Shown: positions 23,544-33,707, counted from the first letter of the stretch. The stretch: DNA of 38,050 nt from an uncultured Prevotella sp. (GCA_947302435.1 CAMYVQ010000001.1:1-38050); one strand, 5' to 3'. Numbers and translations are program-made. The notes: generated by a model from the sequence alone, not told the origin.

Positions 23544-26171
23544 CTACTGGAAATAGTGGAGGATGGACTTCATATAGGGACTGAGCTGCTTGGTGTACCA
23601 GCGCCCCCAGGGACTGACACTGTGATGACAATAGGTGACAACCAGCCGACGACGGGCACGGGAAATGGCCACGTAGAATTTTCGGGCTTCCTCGCTGTCT
23701 GCCGTCGTCGTATTGCCGTAGGCACTGGGATATTTGCCATCGACAGCATCGAAGACGATGACATTGTCGAATTCGAGTCCCTTGGCCTTATGAACCGTAG
23801 AGACGAAAACGCGCTCGTTCATGCTCGACGCGCCGCAGAGGTCGGCCTCCTTCAGCGTTCCAAGGTCGCCAATATGACGAGCCAACTGTTCGGCCAACGA
23901 ACGGCCACTTTCGGGTGTCAGCATGTCTATTTCCAAATACCTTATTATATATGACAGCTTGGCAATTTCGCCCACCCTGTCCATCTGGCGCAACACGTCG
24001 TAGGCGTGGCGCAGGGCCATCGTCAAGGCAGGCTTTTTCTGTTGTTCAAAAAGCATGTCGCGGGCGCTGAAATAAAGTTCCTGATACAGACGGCGGAAAG
24101 TGGCAACGGTCTGACGATGACGGGCAAGGAAGCGGTGTTGGTCTTCAATCAATGGCTGTGCCTCGGCATAACAGTAATTGACCAAGCTGAGTGTAGCCAT
24201 GATGTCGTCGTTGGCCAAGTGGGAATTTTGTCCTTCTAATCCCAACGTCTCTAACAGGGACTTCAGCTTGTAGCTTTGCAGGCGAGGCCGCAACAGCCGT
24301 ATTAATTTCAGCGAGTCGTAATAGACCGGCCACAACTGCGCCATCGACAACTGTGGGGCATAGCGTTTCATGTTGTGCTCCATGATCTGATAGTCGTAGG
24401 TGGCATTATGGCCAAGAATCACGGCTCCACGGGCAAAATCGACAAAGCGTTGCAGGGCTTCGGCATGCGAGAGATGCGGCTGACGGGCATACTCTTCAAC
24501 AAGCGGATTTGGCACATCGCCCAGCATGGGCGGAATGGTGCGTTCGGTCTCGACGAAAAGATTCAGTTCGTCAACGACCTTACCATCCCTCACCCTCACA
24601 GCGGCAATCTGCACCACATCGTCGTCGAAGATGCTGAGTCCCGTCGTCTCGGTATCGAACACCACAAAATCACGCCCGCCATAATCCCTGACGAACTCGG
24701 CCAGATAGGTGGAATCGTCGTAACTAAGAAGGTCGACGGGCGAGATGGCTTTCTCCATCAGCGAGCGCACAAACTGGCGGGCAGCCGACTGAGAACTGTA
24801 CACACGCAGTCCGCGGAACAGCAACGACCACTCGATGAAATTATGCTCCATGCCCACCACAGAAAGATGGGCCAACAGCAGACGTACATCGGGCGTAGAG
24901 AAAAGATCGGTGCCCGACACCTTGAAATGGGGCACGCCACCGAGAGACGCACTGATCTCGTCGGCATCGCTGTTGAAAGCCACCACGACAGCGGTCGACT
25001 CGTTGGGGTAGGCTTCATAGAGACGGCGCACCATGCGGCTCACCAGGTTCACTTCATCGATATTGGTGTCACGGTCGGCCAGCACCAAGTCGCCCTTCTG
25101 ACGGGGGGTGAGATTCTGAGTCGTGGGCAACAGACTGGGAGCAATGCCCAACTGCTTCTGTCCGTACTCATTGAACACTTCGAGCAAGTATTTGGGCGAA
25201 CGGTAGTTGTGGTAGAAGTTATGGAAACCTCGCTCACCACATCGCTGGCGCAACTGCTCAAGCGTGTCGGTCTTTGCCCCCATGAACGAGAAGATGGCCT
25301 GCTGGGTATCACCCAAATAGACCACCGTAGCACCGGGAGCCGTAAACAGGTCGATGATTGCCAATTGTAAGGGGTTGAGGTCCTGCACCTCGTCTATTTG
25401 CAGCCAGGAGTAGACATTCCTAAGTGGCGAGGTCGCATCGCACCGGGCAAGGGTGTCGTAGGTCAGGAGGAGCAAGTCCTCGAAATCGAGCAAGTCGTTG
25501 CGCTGCTTGTAGGCCTCATAACGACAGGCTGCCTCAAAAGACCGAAGCAAGCCACGGGCATCATTGCTCAATACCGTTTCCTGACTCAGATAGAAGTCTG
25601 CATGGCGATAGAGGTCAATGGTGGCCTCTTGGGTACTCTCCAATCCGAACGCCACAAACAACTCTTTCAGCACCCATCCCTGCAGGGCATCGCGATGCAC
25701 CATCAACGCTCCTTCGTAATGGTGCTCACACTGGTACATCAGATGCTGCAAGTTGATGAGCTGCGAATAGCGTTGCCGGCGCTTGGTGTCGCCCAGCACT
25801 TGCAGCTCGTCCTCCTGCAAGAAGTCTGCAAGGATGCTGAAACTCGTATCGGTATCGATGATAGCGGTCTGTTCAGGCACAATCCCATTCTGAAACAAGA
25901 ACTGGGAACAGAAACGATGGACATTGCCCACAAAGAGCTGGTCAAGGCCCTCGGCATCGGGCAGACGGTCGTTGATGCGGTCACGCATGCCACGCGAGGC
26001 GCGGTTGGTAAAGGTCAGACAAGCCATCTCGCTAAAGTGTACGCCCTGCCGATGGGCCCACACAATGCGCTCGGCCAGTACAGCCGTCTTGCCACAGCCT
26101 GGAGGAGCCAACACCAGGTGATAGCCCCCGGTGGCCTCAATAACTTCTTGTTGTTCTTTGTTGAATTTCAT
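23544..26171 (-). CDS. UvrD/PcrA-like helicase with inserted DEDDh exonuclease domain
   Basis: An 875-residue protein. The N-terminus is a superfamily 1A helicase: Q-motif (FNKEQQEVIEA), Walker A APPGCGKT (about 22-29), TFTNRAS and the DEVQDLN motif (about 265). At about residues 500-665 a complete DnaQ-type exonuclease is inserted: FDTETTG, VQIAAV, LGHNATYD. The helicase then resumes with STVHKAKGLEFD, and ends with YVAISRARRRLVVTY. A helicase with its own 3'-5' exonuclease suggests DNA repair or end processing. It converges with the ATPase gene, 20 nt away. Confidence 0.92.
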   Translation of the reverse strand: MKFNKEQQEVIEATGGYHLVLAPPGCGKTAVLAERIVWAHRQGVHFSEMACLTFTNRASRGMRDRINDRLPDAEGLDQLFVGNVHRFCSQFLFQNGIVPEQTAIIDTDTSFSILADFLQEDELQVLGDTKRRQRYSQLINLQHLMYQCEHHYEGALMVHRDALQGWVLKELFVAFGLESTQEATIDLYRHADFYLSQETVLSNDARGLLRSFEAACRYEAYKQRNDLLDFEDLLLLTYDTLARCDATSPLRNVYSWLQIDEVQDLNPLQLAIIDLFTAPGATVVYLGDTQQAIFSFMGAKTDTLEQLRQRCGERGFHNFYHNYRSPKYLLEVFNEYGQKQLGIAPSLLPTTQNLTPRQKGDLVLADRDTNIDEVNLVSRMVRRLYEAYPNESTAVVVAFNSDADEISASLGGVPHFKVSGTDLFSTPDVRLLLAHLSVVGMEHNFIEWSLLFRGLRVYSSQSAARQFVRSLMEKAISPVDLLSYDDSTYLAEFVRDYGGRDFVVFDTETTGLSIFDDDVVQIAAVRVRDGKVVDELNLFVETERTIPPMLGDVPNPLVEEYARQPHLSHAEALQRFVDFARGAVILGHNATYDYQIMEHNMKRYAPQLSMAQLWPVYYDSLKLIRLLRPRLQSYKLKSLLETLGLEGQNSHLANDDIMATLSLVNYCYAEAQPLIEDQHRFLARHRQTVATFRRLYQELYFSARDMLFEQQKKPALTMALRHAYDVLRQMDRVGEIAKLSYIIRYLEIDMLTPESGRSLAEQLARHIGDLGTLKEADLCGASSMNERVFVSTVHKAKGLEFDNVIVFDAVDGKYPSAYGNTTTADSEEARKFYVAISRARRRLVVTYCHHSVSPWGRWYTKQLSPYMKSILHYFQ

Positions 26172-26216
26172 TCCTTATTCCAACCGAACAAGGCATTTTA
26201 GGTTAGGTCTTTCTTG

Positions 26217-26304
26217 CGGAGAGACCGGGATTCGAACCCGGGATACGCTTTTGACGTATACACGCTTTCCAGGCGTGCCTCTTCAGCCACTCGAGCATCT
26301 CTCC
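26217..26304 (-). tRNA. tRNA-Ser (anticodon GGA)
   Basis: The minus strand gives an 88-nt class II tRNA with 7-bp acceptor stem GGAGAGA/TCTCTCC and discriminator G, anticodon arm CACGC-CTGGAAA-GCGTG with anticodon GGA, a long variable arm (ACGTCAAAAGCGT region) and T-arm CCGGGTTCGAATCCCGG. The CCA end is not encoded. It reads UCC/UCU serine codons. Confidence 0.96.
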
Positions 26305-26318
26305 TTGCGTAAGCGGAT

Positions 26319-26327
26319 GCAAAGGTA
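26319..26327 (-). promoter_or_regulatory. -7 promoter box for tRNA-Ser
   Basis: TACCTTTGC on the minus strand (26327-26319) lies 15 nt before the mature tRNA 5' end and fits TAnnTTTGC. Confidence 0.6.
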
Positions 26328-26411
26328 ATATTTTTCTTCAGAATCACATAAACTTCTTCTCAGATTTTAATGTTCTTTATATTTTATCTGTTTACAGATT
26401 CTTCATAAATA

Positions 26412-26443
26412 GTTGTTTTTTTTCGTGTTTTTTTATACATTTG
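26412..26443 (+). promoter_or_regulatory. Promoter for the C10 peptidase gene
   Basis: GTTG at 26412-26415 (one mismatch to TTTG), exactly 20 nt, then TACATTTGC beginning at 26436. Expected start near 26450, 20 nt before the ATG. Confidence 0.6.
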
Positions 26444-26469
26444 CAACCTGAAAACTTTTTTTGGAAAAA

Positions 26470-28083
26470 ATGAAAAAACTTATCATCACCATCATTACCC
26501 TTTTGTTGTCTCTGACGACATGGGCTAACCCAATCACAAAAGAAAAGGCATTGCAAATAGCCACTACTTTTCTAAACGCAAAAAGTGCAGCAGATGACCC
26601 TCGAATAATCGACAGCGACACCTATTGTGCTCAGGGAAACGTATTCTACGTGTTCAATGCTGAAGATCAAAAAGGATTTGTCGTTGTATCAGGCGACGAC
26701 AGAGCACCAGCCATTTTAGCCTATTCATTGGAAGGCAGATTACATTTTGAAGACTTGACATGTAGCGTGAAATCTATTCTTGAGGATTACGCGATACAGA
26801 TACGGCAACTCAGACGAAATGAAGTGTCTGTAGTTGAACTGCCACAGAAATCCAAAGTCATTCCGATGCTCATGAAGAGCACATGGGGACAACGGAAGCC
26901 ATATAATGACAAATGTGCCTTATTTGATCAGAAGGCTCCTACAGGATGTATCGCCACAGCTATGGCTCAACTGCTTTTTTATCATCACACCAATTCTACA
27001 GATAAAACCCTCGCAACTATACCGGGTTATACATGCAGAACAAATTGGACATTAGACAACGAAGAAGTAAGGAGATTAAAGACAGAAAACGTTCCTGCAG
27101 GCACCGTTATTGACTGGAACCACATAAAGAACCACTATACAATGGAAGACACCGACCAAGAGGCATGTTCAGCAATATCCAGTATAATGCGTTATTGTGG
27201 AATTTCCGTGGAAATGGAATATAAACAAGAGATCTCTTCTGCCAGTTTCACGTCAATTCCTGTAGCCATGAGAAAATATTTCGGCTACAGCAGTGATGCA
27301 AGAATCATCAATTCGACAACCATGACACCTCGGGAATGGCAACAAATGATCTGTGACGAGTTGTCAAACAGTCGTCCTGTTATCTTGTCGGGTGAGACAA
27401 TGTGCAACACTGGACATGTCTTTATCTGCGACGGAATTGACAACGAGAGCCGTTTTCACATAAATTGGGGATGGAACGGACAGGATGACGGCTATTTCTT
27501 ACTGACGCGCTTTACTCATAAGAACAAGGATTCACAGACAAGTTTCTGCGATAATCTACATGCAATTACTGGACTGCACCCTGCTCATGACGAAGAGCCT
27601 TTCGTTGAAACAATCCGTTTGACCACGGTTGGTCTTTCAATAGGCGGTCTTATCCAAAAACAATTTGTTGAAGCCAAACGTCCTTTAAAACTTGAGAGGA
27701 AAAACATTAAGTTTAAAGTGCCTTTTTGTTACCAGATTACTCAGCGTAACTTAACGGCCAGTACATATAATTTTGAATCAGCCTTAGGAGTCTTCGACAA
27801 AAAGGGGCGGTTTGTTCAAATTGTTGAGCACACCGAAGAGTCTTTTCATTCATTCAACAAAACACTCACAAAAATCAATTCATACCTGACGGAATTTGGC
27901 GCATCGCTCAAAAAAGGGGTTTATCAGCTATGGCCTTTGAGTAGGAGGGAAGGTACATCCGAATGGTTGCGTAACGAAGATTATCTCGACGGCACCTATA
28001 TTCAAGCTACTGTCAAGAAGAAAGAGATTTCATTCAGCATGGCTAAGATTGTGAAGAAGAAGGAGAAGAAAAAAAAGAAGTGA
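26470..28083 (+). CDS. Secreted C10-family cysteine peptidase (streptopain-like)
   Basis: A 537-residue protein. Signal peptide MKKLIITIITLLLSLTTWA is followed by a pro-domain with the Spi-like pattern (KEKALQIATTFL, GFVVVSGDDRAPAILAYS). The catalytic domain has Cys160 (PTGCIATAMAQ) and His316 (GHVFICDG), then HINWGWNGQDDGYF, all typical of SpeB/streptopain and related interpain-type proteases. It should be a secreted protease. The last 170 residues are unassigned, ending in a lysine-rich tail (KIVKKKEKKKKK) that overlaps the convergent tatD gene. Start at 26470; the preceding TTG at 26461 is not needed. Confidence 0.93.
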   Translation: MKKLIITIITLLLSLTTWANPITKEKALQIATTFLNAKSAADDPRIIDSDTYCAQGNVFYVFNAEDQKGFVVVSGDDRAPAILAYSLEGRLHFEDLTCSVKSILEDYAIQIRQLRRNEVSVVELPQKSKVIPMLMKSTWGQRKPYNDKCALFDQKAPTGCIATAMAQLLFYHHTNSTDKTLATIPGYTCRTNWTLDNEEVRRLKTENVPAGTVIDWNHIKNHYTMEDTDQEACSAISSIMRYCGISVEMEYKQEISSASFTSIPVAMRKYFGYSSDARIINSTTMTPREWQQMICDELSNSRPVILSGETMCNTGHVFICDGIDNESRFHINWGWNGQDDGYFLLTRFTHKNKDSQTSFCDNLHAITGLHPAHDEEPFVETIRLTTVGLSIGGLIQKQFVEAKRPLKLERKNIKFKVPFCYQITQRNLTASTYNFESALGVFDKKGRFVQIVEHTEESFHSFNKTLTKINSYLTEFGASLKKGVYQLWPLSRREGTSEWLRNEDYLDGTYIQATVKKKEISFSMAKIVKKKEKKKKK

Positions 28084-28852
28084 AACCGAACACACGCTCC
28101 ACATTCTGACAGGTGTGCTTGGACAGTTCATCGGGAGTGATGCCATAGCTTTCGGCCATCTTCCTTAATACCTCAGCCACGTATGCCGGTTCGTTGCGCT
28201 GACCGCGATACGGAACAGGAGCCATGTAGGGGGAATCGGTTTCCAAGACGATGCGGTTGAGGGGGACTGCGGCAGAGAGCACTTCGGGCAGATGCGACTT
28301 CTTGAACGTAAGGACACCGCCGACACCCAAAACGAAGCGGTCGAACTGAAGCAGTTCGGCTGCCTCTTTTTCGTTGCCCGTGAAGCAATGGAACACACCG
28401 CCCGGCAGTTCCTTCTCATAGTGGCGCAACAGACGAACCATCTCGTTCTGCGCCTTCCTACAGTGAATCATCAAGGGCAGGCGCGTCTCTATCGACCACT
28501 CCACCTGCTTTTCAAAGGCATCCAACTGTTCGCGCTCGAACTCCCGACTCCAATAGTAGTCAAGTCCCACTTCGCCAATGGCAATGATGGGTGAAGGAAT
28601 GAGCTTCTTGATGGCAGCCAGTACCTCCTTGTAGTCGGCCTGCACTTCTTCGGGATGCAGGCCGACCATAGGATAGAGGAAATCCGGGAACTGCTGACAA
28701 AGCGAAAGAATGCGCTGTGATGAAGGCAGGTCGATAGCCGGAACGAAAATGGCCTGCGCCCCGGCCTCTTGGGCCCGGGCAATGACTTCGGCACGGTCGG
28801 CATTGAACTCCTCGCCGTCTATATGCGCATGGGTATCGACAAATCTGACCAT
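28043..28852 (-). CDS. TatD-family metal-dependent hydrolase (DNase)
   Basis: A 269-residue TIM-barrel hydrolase of the amidohydrolase superfamily. Metal ligands are visible: FVDTHAHID, GEVGLDYYW, IHCRKA, VFHCFTG and LETDSPYMAP. It acts on DNA or RNA ends in repair and turnover. The start ATG at 28852 (MVRFVDTH) is preferred over the TTG at 28858. The C-terminal tail after VFGF (TSFFSSPSSSQS) lies in the 41-bp overlap with the convergent C10 peptidase gene and is not conserved in the family. It probably forms an operon with the polyprenyl synthase gene. Confidence 0.93.
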   Translation of the reverse strand: MVRFVDTHAHIDGEEFNADRAEVIARAQEAGAQAIFVPAIDLPSSQRILSLCQQFPDFLYPMVGLHPEEVQADYKEVLAAIKKLIPSPIIAIGEVGLDYYWSREFEREQLDAFEKQVEWSIETRLPLMIHCRKAQNEMVRLLRHYEKELPGGVFHCFTGNEKEAAELLQFDRFVLGVGGVLTFKKSHLPEVLSAAVPLNRIVLETDSPYMAPVPYRGQRNEPAYVAEVLRKMAESYGITPDELSKHTCQNVERVFGFTSFFSSPSSSQS

Positions 28853-28858
28853 TTCCAA

Positions 28859-29833
28859 TTAGAACTCCCGATGCATCATCTCATTGACATAAGCCTGCAG
28901 GTACTGCTTGCGCCCGGCAGGCAACTCGACCTTCTCTAAATATTTCTTGCCCTCTTCAAAGTAGTAGTTGATCTTCTCCTCGCAGAGCTGACGGATTCCG
29001 ATCTCGTCGTAAAGGCGCGTCACGGCATTGATTTTCTCCTGACGGTCGAAGTCCTTGGCCTCAATCCAGCGCATCAGCTCCTCACGCTGGGCAGCGTTGG
29101 CGCGGTTCACGGCATTGATCAGCATATAGGTCTTCTTGTTCGACGTGATGTCGCCCCCGATGGCTTTGCCAAACACTTTCGGGTCGCCATAGACATCGAG
29201 CAAATCGTCCTGCAATTGGAAGGCAAGTCCGATTTGTTCGCCGAAGCGGTAGAGATTCTCTGCATCCGCATCGGAGGCATCGGCCAAGATGGCTCCCATC
29301 TTCAGCGCACAGGCCAGCAACACGCTGGTCTTCAGGCGGATCATCTCAATATACTCCTCTTCGGTCACATCATTGCGCGTCTCAAACGACATGTCGTACT
29401 CCTGGCCTTCGCCAATCTCAAGGGCCGTTTCGGTGAACAGGCCGAGCACAGCAGGCAGATGCTTTGAATCGCACTGGGCCACACGCTGATAGGCCAGCAC
29501 AAGCATGGAGTCGCCCGACAGGATGGCCTTGTTGGCATCCCAACGCTTGTGAACAGTCTGGTTGCCACGGCGCAGGTCGGCATTGTCCATCAGGTCGTCG
29601 TGCAACAGCGTGTAGTTATGATAAGTCTCTATCCCTAAGGCCTGCATCATGATGCGCTCAGGGTCGTCCTTGAACAGGTTGTAGCCTAAGAGCATGAGTA
29701 CAGGACGGATGCGCTTGCCGCCGAGTGACAGCACGTAACGGATAGGCTCATAAAGCGACTGTGGTTGACGGTCGTAGGGTAACGCTTCGAGCGCGTCGTT
29801 CACTCTCTTCAGAATTTCGTCAGAATTATACAT
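28859..29833 (-). CDS. Polyprenyl diphosphate synthase (trans-isoprenyl diphosphate synthase)
   Basis: A 324-residue synthase that condenses IPP with allylic diphosphates. Both aspartate-rich motifs are visible: first LLHDDLMDNADLRRG (about 82-95) and second FQLQDDLLDVYGD (about 215-227), plus GGKRIRP near residue 35. Chain length cannot be told from the sequence alone. It lies between tatD and a TonB-like gene on one transcription unit (spacing 5-6 nt) and shares the isoprenoid theme with ispH. Confidence 0.93.
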   Translation of the reverse strand: MYNSDEILKRVNDALEALPYDRQPQSLYEPIRYVLSLGGKRIRPVLMLLGYNLFKDDPERIMMQALGIETYHNYTLLHDDLMDNADLRRGNQTVHKRWDANKAILSGDSMLVLAYQRVAQCDSKHLPAVLGLFTETALEIGEGQEYDMSFETRNDVTEEEYIEMIRLKTSVLLACALKMGAILADASDADAENLYRFGEQIGLAFQLQDDLLDVYGDPKVFGKAIGGDITSNKKTYMLINAVNRANAAQREELMRWIEAKDFDRQEKINAVTRLYDEIGIRQLCEEKINYYFEEGKKYLEKVELPAGRKQYLQAYVNEMMHREF

Positions 29834-29838
29834 ATCTC

Positions 29839-30531
29839 TTACAGTTTAAATACAATAGGAATACACACCTTGGTACGACAGGGCTTGTCGTTCTGAATAC
29901 CGGGAGTCCAGCGCGGCATCATGCGCAACACGCGCAGGGTCTCTTTGTCGCAATAGCTGTTGAGCGACTGTACCACGGCCACATCAGTGACCGACCCGTC
30001 CTTGTTGACAATAAATTCGGCCAATACGGTGCCTTGTAGTTTGCGCTCCTCGGCAGCCACGGGATAGCGCAGGTTGCGCGTCAGCCATTTCATGAACTCC
30101 GAATAGCCGCCAGGCGGCTGCGGCAGGTCTTCGACAACACGGAAACTCAGCACCTCGTCGTCTTGTTCCTGACGGTCTTGCTCGTCAGGTTCAGGCAGTT
30201 CGCCGGCCAGATCGCCCTCCATCGGCTGTTCGGCCTGTCGGTCCAATTCTTCATCGGGAACCTCCTCCTCGTCGACCACAGTCAACTTCTGTGCCGGTTC
30301 GGGCTCAGCCTTCGGTGTCAGCACCACCTCGTTCTCCTGTCGAAAGAGGGGCGGCAGTTCTTCGTCCATGGCCAACTGCTCCATCAGTTCCGGGTCGTCA
30401 AGCGGATCAGAAGGCGTTATGTTGTATTCGAGCGCCACCAACAGTCCGGCCAACGCCACCACAAGTCCCAACACGAACCGTTGCAGCCATTTTCCTTCCA
30501 AGTCGGCCTTGGCACTCTTCTTGACCTCCAT
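29839..30531 (-). CDS. TonB-family energy transducer
   Basis: A 230-residue protein with one N-terminal TM helix (about 19-37), a Pro/Glu/Asp-rich periplasmic spacer (about 45-135) and a C-terminal TonB domain (about 140-230) with YPVAAEERKLQGTVLAEFIV, a strand pattern ending in IVFKL. It should couple ExbB/ExbD energy to outer-membrane receptors. Its spacer is more acidic than the usual Pro/Lys-rich form. It is the first gene of a minus-strand unit with the polyprenyl synthase and tatD. Confidence 0.9.
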   Translation of the reverse strand: MEVKKSAKADLEGKWLQRFVLGLVVALAGLLVALEYNITPSDPLDDPELMEQLAMDEELPPLFRQENEVVLTPKAEPEPAQKLTVVDEEEVPDEELDRQAEQPMEGDLAGELPEPDEQDRQEQDDEVLSFRVVEDLPQPPGGYSEFMKWLTRNLRYPVAAEERKLQGTVLAEFIVNKDGSVTDVAVVQSLNSYCDKETLRVLRMMPRWTPGIQNDKPCRTKVCIPIVFKL

Positions 30532-30550
30532 AATATTTCGGCGAAAGTTT

Positions 30551-30582
30551 CGTTATTATAACGATATTGGATTACAAAAGTA
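30551..30582 (-). promoter_or_regulatory. Promoter and 13-bp palindrome before the TonB-like gene
   Basis: On the minus strand TACTTTTG lies at 30582-30575, with an expected start near 30568. A perfect 13-base palindrome, CGTTAT-T-ATAACG (30551-30563), follows just downstream, in the position of a repressor site. Confidence 0.5.
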
Positions 30583-30624
30583 CAAATTAATTCATAAATC
30601 AATTCATAATTCATAATAATTATT

Positions 30625-30632
30625 TAACTTTG
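30625..30632 (+). promoter_or_regulatory. -7 promoter box for porQ
   Basis: TAACTTTGC begins at 30625, 29 nt before the porQ ATG. No TTTG at the right distance is seen upstream. Confidence 0.5.
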
Positions 30633-30653
30633 CGCTGTTTTTAAGGATTTTAG

Positions 30654-31598
30654 ATGAAAAAAGCCGCTCTTACCGTCCTTCTCGCCCTCATGACACTCCT
30701 TGGCCGTTCACAGGAGAGCCAGACGGCCTACAACTTTCTCCGATTGCCGGTGAGCGCACATGTGGCAGCCCTTGGCGGCGACAATATCTCCCTGACAGAA
30801 GACGACGCTTCGCTCATTTTCCACAATCCAGCCCTGATACAGTTTACCACCGACCGCACGCTGAACCTGAACATGATGACCTACATGCAAGGCACGGTGA
30901 CGGCCAGTGCCTCTTTCGTGAAATCCGTCGGCGAGCGCGGCACATGGGGTGTGAGCGGCCGCTACATGGACTACGGCAAGATGAAGGAGATGGACTACAT
31001 GGGCGAAGAATACGGCACTTTCGGTGCCCGCGATGTCTGCATCGGCGGCACGTTCAGCTACGGACTCACCGAGCATATCAGCGGCGGCATCACGGCAAAG
31101 ATGGCCGCTTCCTATATGGGCAACTACAACTCGTTGGCAGCCCTCGTGGACTTAGGGCTGAACTACTACCACGCCGACAGCGAATGGAGCATTTCGGCAG
31201 TGGCCCGCAACCTCGGCGGTCAACTGAAAGCTTTCGACGATGAGTTTGAACGCATGCCGCTCGACTTGCAGGTGGGTGTCACGAAACGCCTCATCGGTTC
31301 GCCCCTTCGGTTCAGCATGACTTTCCTTCGCCTGAACGATTGGGAATACGGCATCGGCAAGCATATCGCCCTCGGTGGCGAACTGCTGCTTGGCCAACAA
31401 TTCTACGTGGCAGCAGGCTATAATGCCATGCGTGCCGCAGAAATGAAAATCAGCGACGGTGACGAGGAGAGCACCCACGGTGCCGGACTGTCCATTGGCG
31501 GCGGCATGATGCTGGAACGGCTCAAGCTGCACGTCTCATACGCCAAATACCACGTCAGTGCCTCATCGCTCATCATCAATATCAGCTATACACTATGA
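30654..31598 (+). CDS. porQ: Type IX secretion system protein PorQ
   Basis: A 314-residue outer-membrane beta-barrel protein with a signal peptide (ends about residue 19). The pattern [19 protein letters not shown], then [13 protein letters not shown], and the glycine/aromatic strands are typical of PorQ, which in P. gingivalis is a type IX secretion component and works with PorU/PorV-type attachment proteins. This supports the type IX sorting tail seen on the S8 peptidase. The gene overlaps cmk by four bases, a conserved pair in Bacteroidales as I recall. Confidence 0.9.
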   Translation: MKKAALTVLLALMTLLGRSQESQTAYNFLRLPVSAHVAALGGDNISLTEDDASLIFHNPALIQFTTDRTLNLNMMTYMQGTVTASASFVKSVGERGTWGVSGRYMDYGKMKEMDYMGEEYGTFGARDVCIGGTFSYGLTEHISGGITAKMAASYMGNYNSLAALVDLGLNYYHADSEWSISAVARNLGGQLKAFDDEFERMPLDLQVGVTKRLIGSPLRFSMTFLRLNDWEYGIGKHIALGGELLLGQQFYVAAGYNAMRAAEMKISDGDEESTHGAGLSIGGGMMLERLKLHVSYAKYHVSASSLIINISYTL

Positions 31599-32287
31599 AG
31601 AAAATTACCATAGCCATCGATGGCTTCTCATCGTGCGGCAAGAGCACGATGGCCAAGGATCTGGCCCGCGAAGTGGGCTACATCTACGTAGACACAGGTG
31701 CCATGTACCGCAGTGTGACCCTCTTCGCCCTGCGCAACCACCTTTTCAACGCCGACGGAAGCATCAAGACCGCCGAACTGGAGGCCCAGATGCCCAACAT
31801 CAGCATTTCCTTCCAACTGAACGCTGAGACGGGCCGTCCCGACACATATCTGAACGGGGAGTGCGTGGAGAAGGACATCCGCACATTAGAGGTGTCGAAC
31901 CACGTCAGCCCCATTGCCGCCCTGCCCTTCGTGCGCCAGGCTTTGGTGGCCCAACAGCAGCAGATGGGGCGCGACAAGGGGGTTGTGATGGACGGGCGCG
32001 ACATTGGCACCGTGGTCTTCCCCAACGCTGAACTGAAAATCTTCGTCACCGCTTCAGCCGAGGTGCGCGCCCAGCGACGTTTTGACGAACTGAAGCAGAA
32101 AGGCATGCCTGCCGACTTTGACGACATTCTGAAGAATGTTCAGGAGCGCGACTATATCGACTCGCACCGCGAGGTGTCGCCGCTGCGCAAAGCCGACGAT
32201 GCCATCGAACTGGACAACAGCCATCTGACCATCGCCGAACAAAAGCAGTGGCTGATGGAGCAGTTCAACAAGGCTATTCGTATTTGA
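31595..32287 (+). CDS. cmk: Cytidylate kinase
   Basis: A 230-residue kinase that phosphorylates CMP and dCMP. The P-loop is GFSSCGKS (about 10-17); the motifs [21 protein letters not shown], and the R-rich lid ([22 protein letters not shown]) identify the family. The start overlaps porQ by four bases, which suggests translational coupling. The 3' end overlaps the convergent unknown gene by 14 nt. Confidence 0.95.
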   Translation: MKKITIAIDGFSSCGKSTMAKDLAREVGYIYVDTGAMYRSVTLFALRNHLFNADGSIKTAELEAQMPNISISFQLNAETGRPDTYLNGECVEKDIRTLEVSNHVSPIAALPFVRQALVAQQQQMGRDKGVVMDGRDIGTVVFPNAELKIFVTASAEVRAQRRFDELKQKGMPADFDDILKNVQERDYIDSHREVSPLRKADDAIELDNSHLTIAEQKQWLMEQFNKAIRI

Positions 32288-33641
32288 TTTCGTGGACTAA
32301 CTTAATCCCGTGCTTGGCCATTTGTTCATCGGAACTGACATCATAGTACAGGTTCTTATCGTCAAATGCCACATATGTTTCAGTAGCGAATGTAATCAGT
32401 CCGACGTTATCGCCGAACTGTATATCATAGAGCACGTCATTGAGAGACTTGGGTATCTTGTAGTATGATCCTTCGTCATGCTTAATGTAGATGTGCTCAT
32501 TGGTTATCGCTGCCAGGAGCATACTGAAATCGTAATCATAGGCTGAATATTGGTTTACCCTTATCTTTTCGCTACTATCGAGAAGCGACTTGAAGAAATT
32601 CTCATGTGTACTGCGTGTCATGCGGCTGACACTGAACCATTCCTTCCTTTCGCCCTCTGCCACAAATGTCAAGACATTGTTGTCTATTCCGAACTTCTGA
32701 TAGGAGAACAGTGCTGTCGGCATTGGCTGGCCAGACAGCATAGCCCTTATTGCTTTGGGGTGAACGATGACAGCCTCTATATCATCGGACTGCTGATAGA
32801 ATGATATGAAGAACTTTGTATATCTGAGTTCGCGGTAATCATCCTTTAGTTCATACTGATACATACTATAGCCGTTGCTGACTTCCTCAAAATACCAAAA
32901 CGACGTGAACGAGTCGTTTTCAGTCCAGATACCACTTATTTCAGGCATCACCCGCATGTTCATTAGTTCGCGGTTGGTAAAGCTCAACCTGTTCTGGGTA
33001 GATATGGCACTGTATGCGGATAAAATCTGGTTGGTAACGTAGATAAGATGCAAGCGTGACTTTTTCTTTGGGTCACGTCTTATCTCTTCTTCCATCATTG
33101 CTATTGCTGGCAGTTCCTGAAGGGGAAGGTCTTTACAGAGGTTTCTTAGTAAGGCAAAAGTCCGTCGATAGTCAGCATCGATATTGGCCACATCACCATT
33201 CTTGGCAGACAATCGGGGAAGGGCATCTGTTAACATCAGGAGCAAGATAGCGATGTGCTTATCTTCCAGTCTCTTCCCGATAAAGTCCAGTTCATCTGAC
33301 AGCTGTCCGCTCCCAAAGAAATAGTCAACGACCTGGGGCAACAGCGTTTCGCTGCGAAGTCTGATGCTGTACCGTTCGATAAAGTTGTCAACATCCTCGT
33401 AAGAATCCACGATTGTCTGGAGATCCAGGCCCGTCAGTTCATTACAGATATAACCGAGCTGATGGAATATCGCTTCTTTCATGAAGAGCGAGTTTCCACC
33501 TTTCCTCGCGAGTGAGTTGCGGTTGGAAACAGAGAATCCGACAAGCTTTTCCAGCTCGTCAGCGGTATTGCAAAACAGACGAGTCCTGTCTATGAGTTTG
33601 AGCCATCCCTCAACCTGCATTCTTTTGTGTTCCTTGTCCAT
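32274..33641 (-). CDS. Unknown protein downstream of the MoxR/vWA pair
   Basis: A 455-residue protein without signal peptide, TM helix or motif I recognise; it is rich in charged and aromatic residues and probably cytoplasmic. The N-terminal 90 residues ([21 protein letters not shown]...) look helical and the C-terminal half contains many beta-like alternating patterns. The ATG at 33641 was chosen because a consensus promoter (33688-33656) overlaps the codons of a longer frame. It follows the vWA gene by 66 nt. By analogy with MoxR-vWA ternary systems it could be the third component, but this is inference. Confidence 0.8.
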   Translation of the reverse strand: MDKEHKRMQVEGWLKLIDRTRLFCNTADELEKLVGFSVSNRNSLARKGGNSLFMKEAIFHQLGYICNELTGLDLQTIVDSYEDVDNFIERYSIRLRSETLLPQVVDYFFGSGQLSDELDFIGKRLEDKHIAILLLMLTDALPRLSAKNGDVANIDADYRRTFALLRNLCKDLPLQELPAIAMMEEEIRRDPKKKSRLHLIYVTNQILSAYSAISTQNRLSFTNRELMNMRVMPEISGIWTENDSFTSFWYFEEVSNGYSMYQYELKDDYRELRYTKFFISFYQQSDDIEAVIVHPKAIRAMLSGQPMPTALFSYQKFGIDNNVLTFVAEGERKEWFSVSRMTRSTHENFFKSLLDSSEKIRVNQYSAYDYDFSMLLAAITNEHIYIKHDEGSYYKIPKSLNDVLYDIQFGDNVGLITFATETYVAFDDKNLYYDVSSDEQMAKHGIKLVHEIKYE

Positions 33642-33655
33642 GTCGGCTGTTTTTT

Positions 33656-33688
33656 GCAAAAATAACATTTTATCCAGAATAATCCAAA
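33656..33688 (-). promoter_or_regulatory. Consensus promoter for the unknown protein
   Basis: On the minus strand TTTG at 33688-33685, a spacer of exactly 20 nt and TATTTTTGC at 33664-33656 match the consensus. The start would be near 33650, only about eight nt before the ATG, so the mRNA is nearly leaderless. The -33 side overlaps the region just before the vWA stop. Confidence 0.7.
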
Positions 33689-33707
33689 GGGTAAGAAATA
33701 AAAGTAC

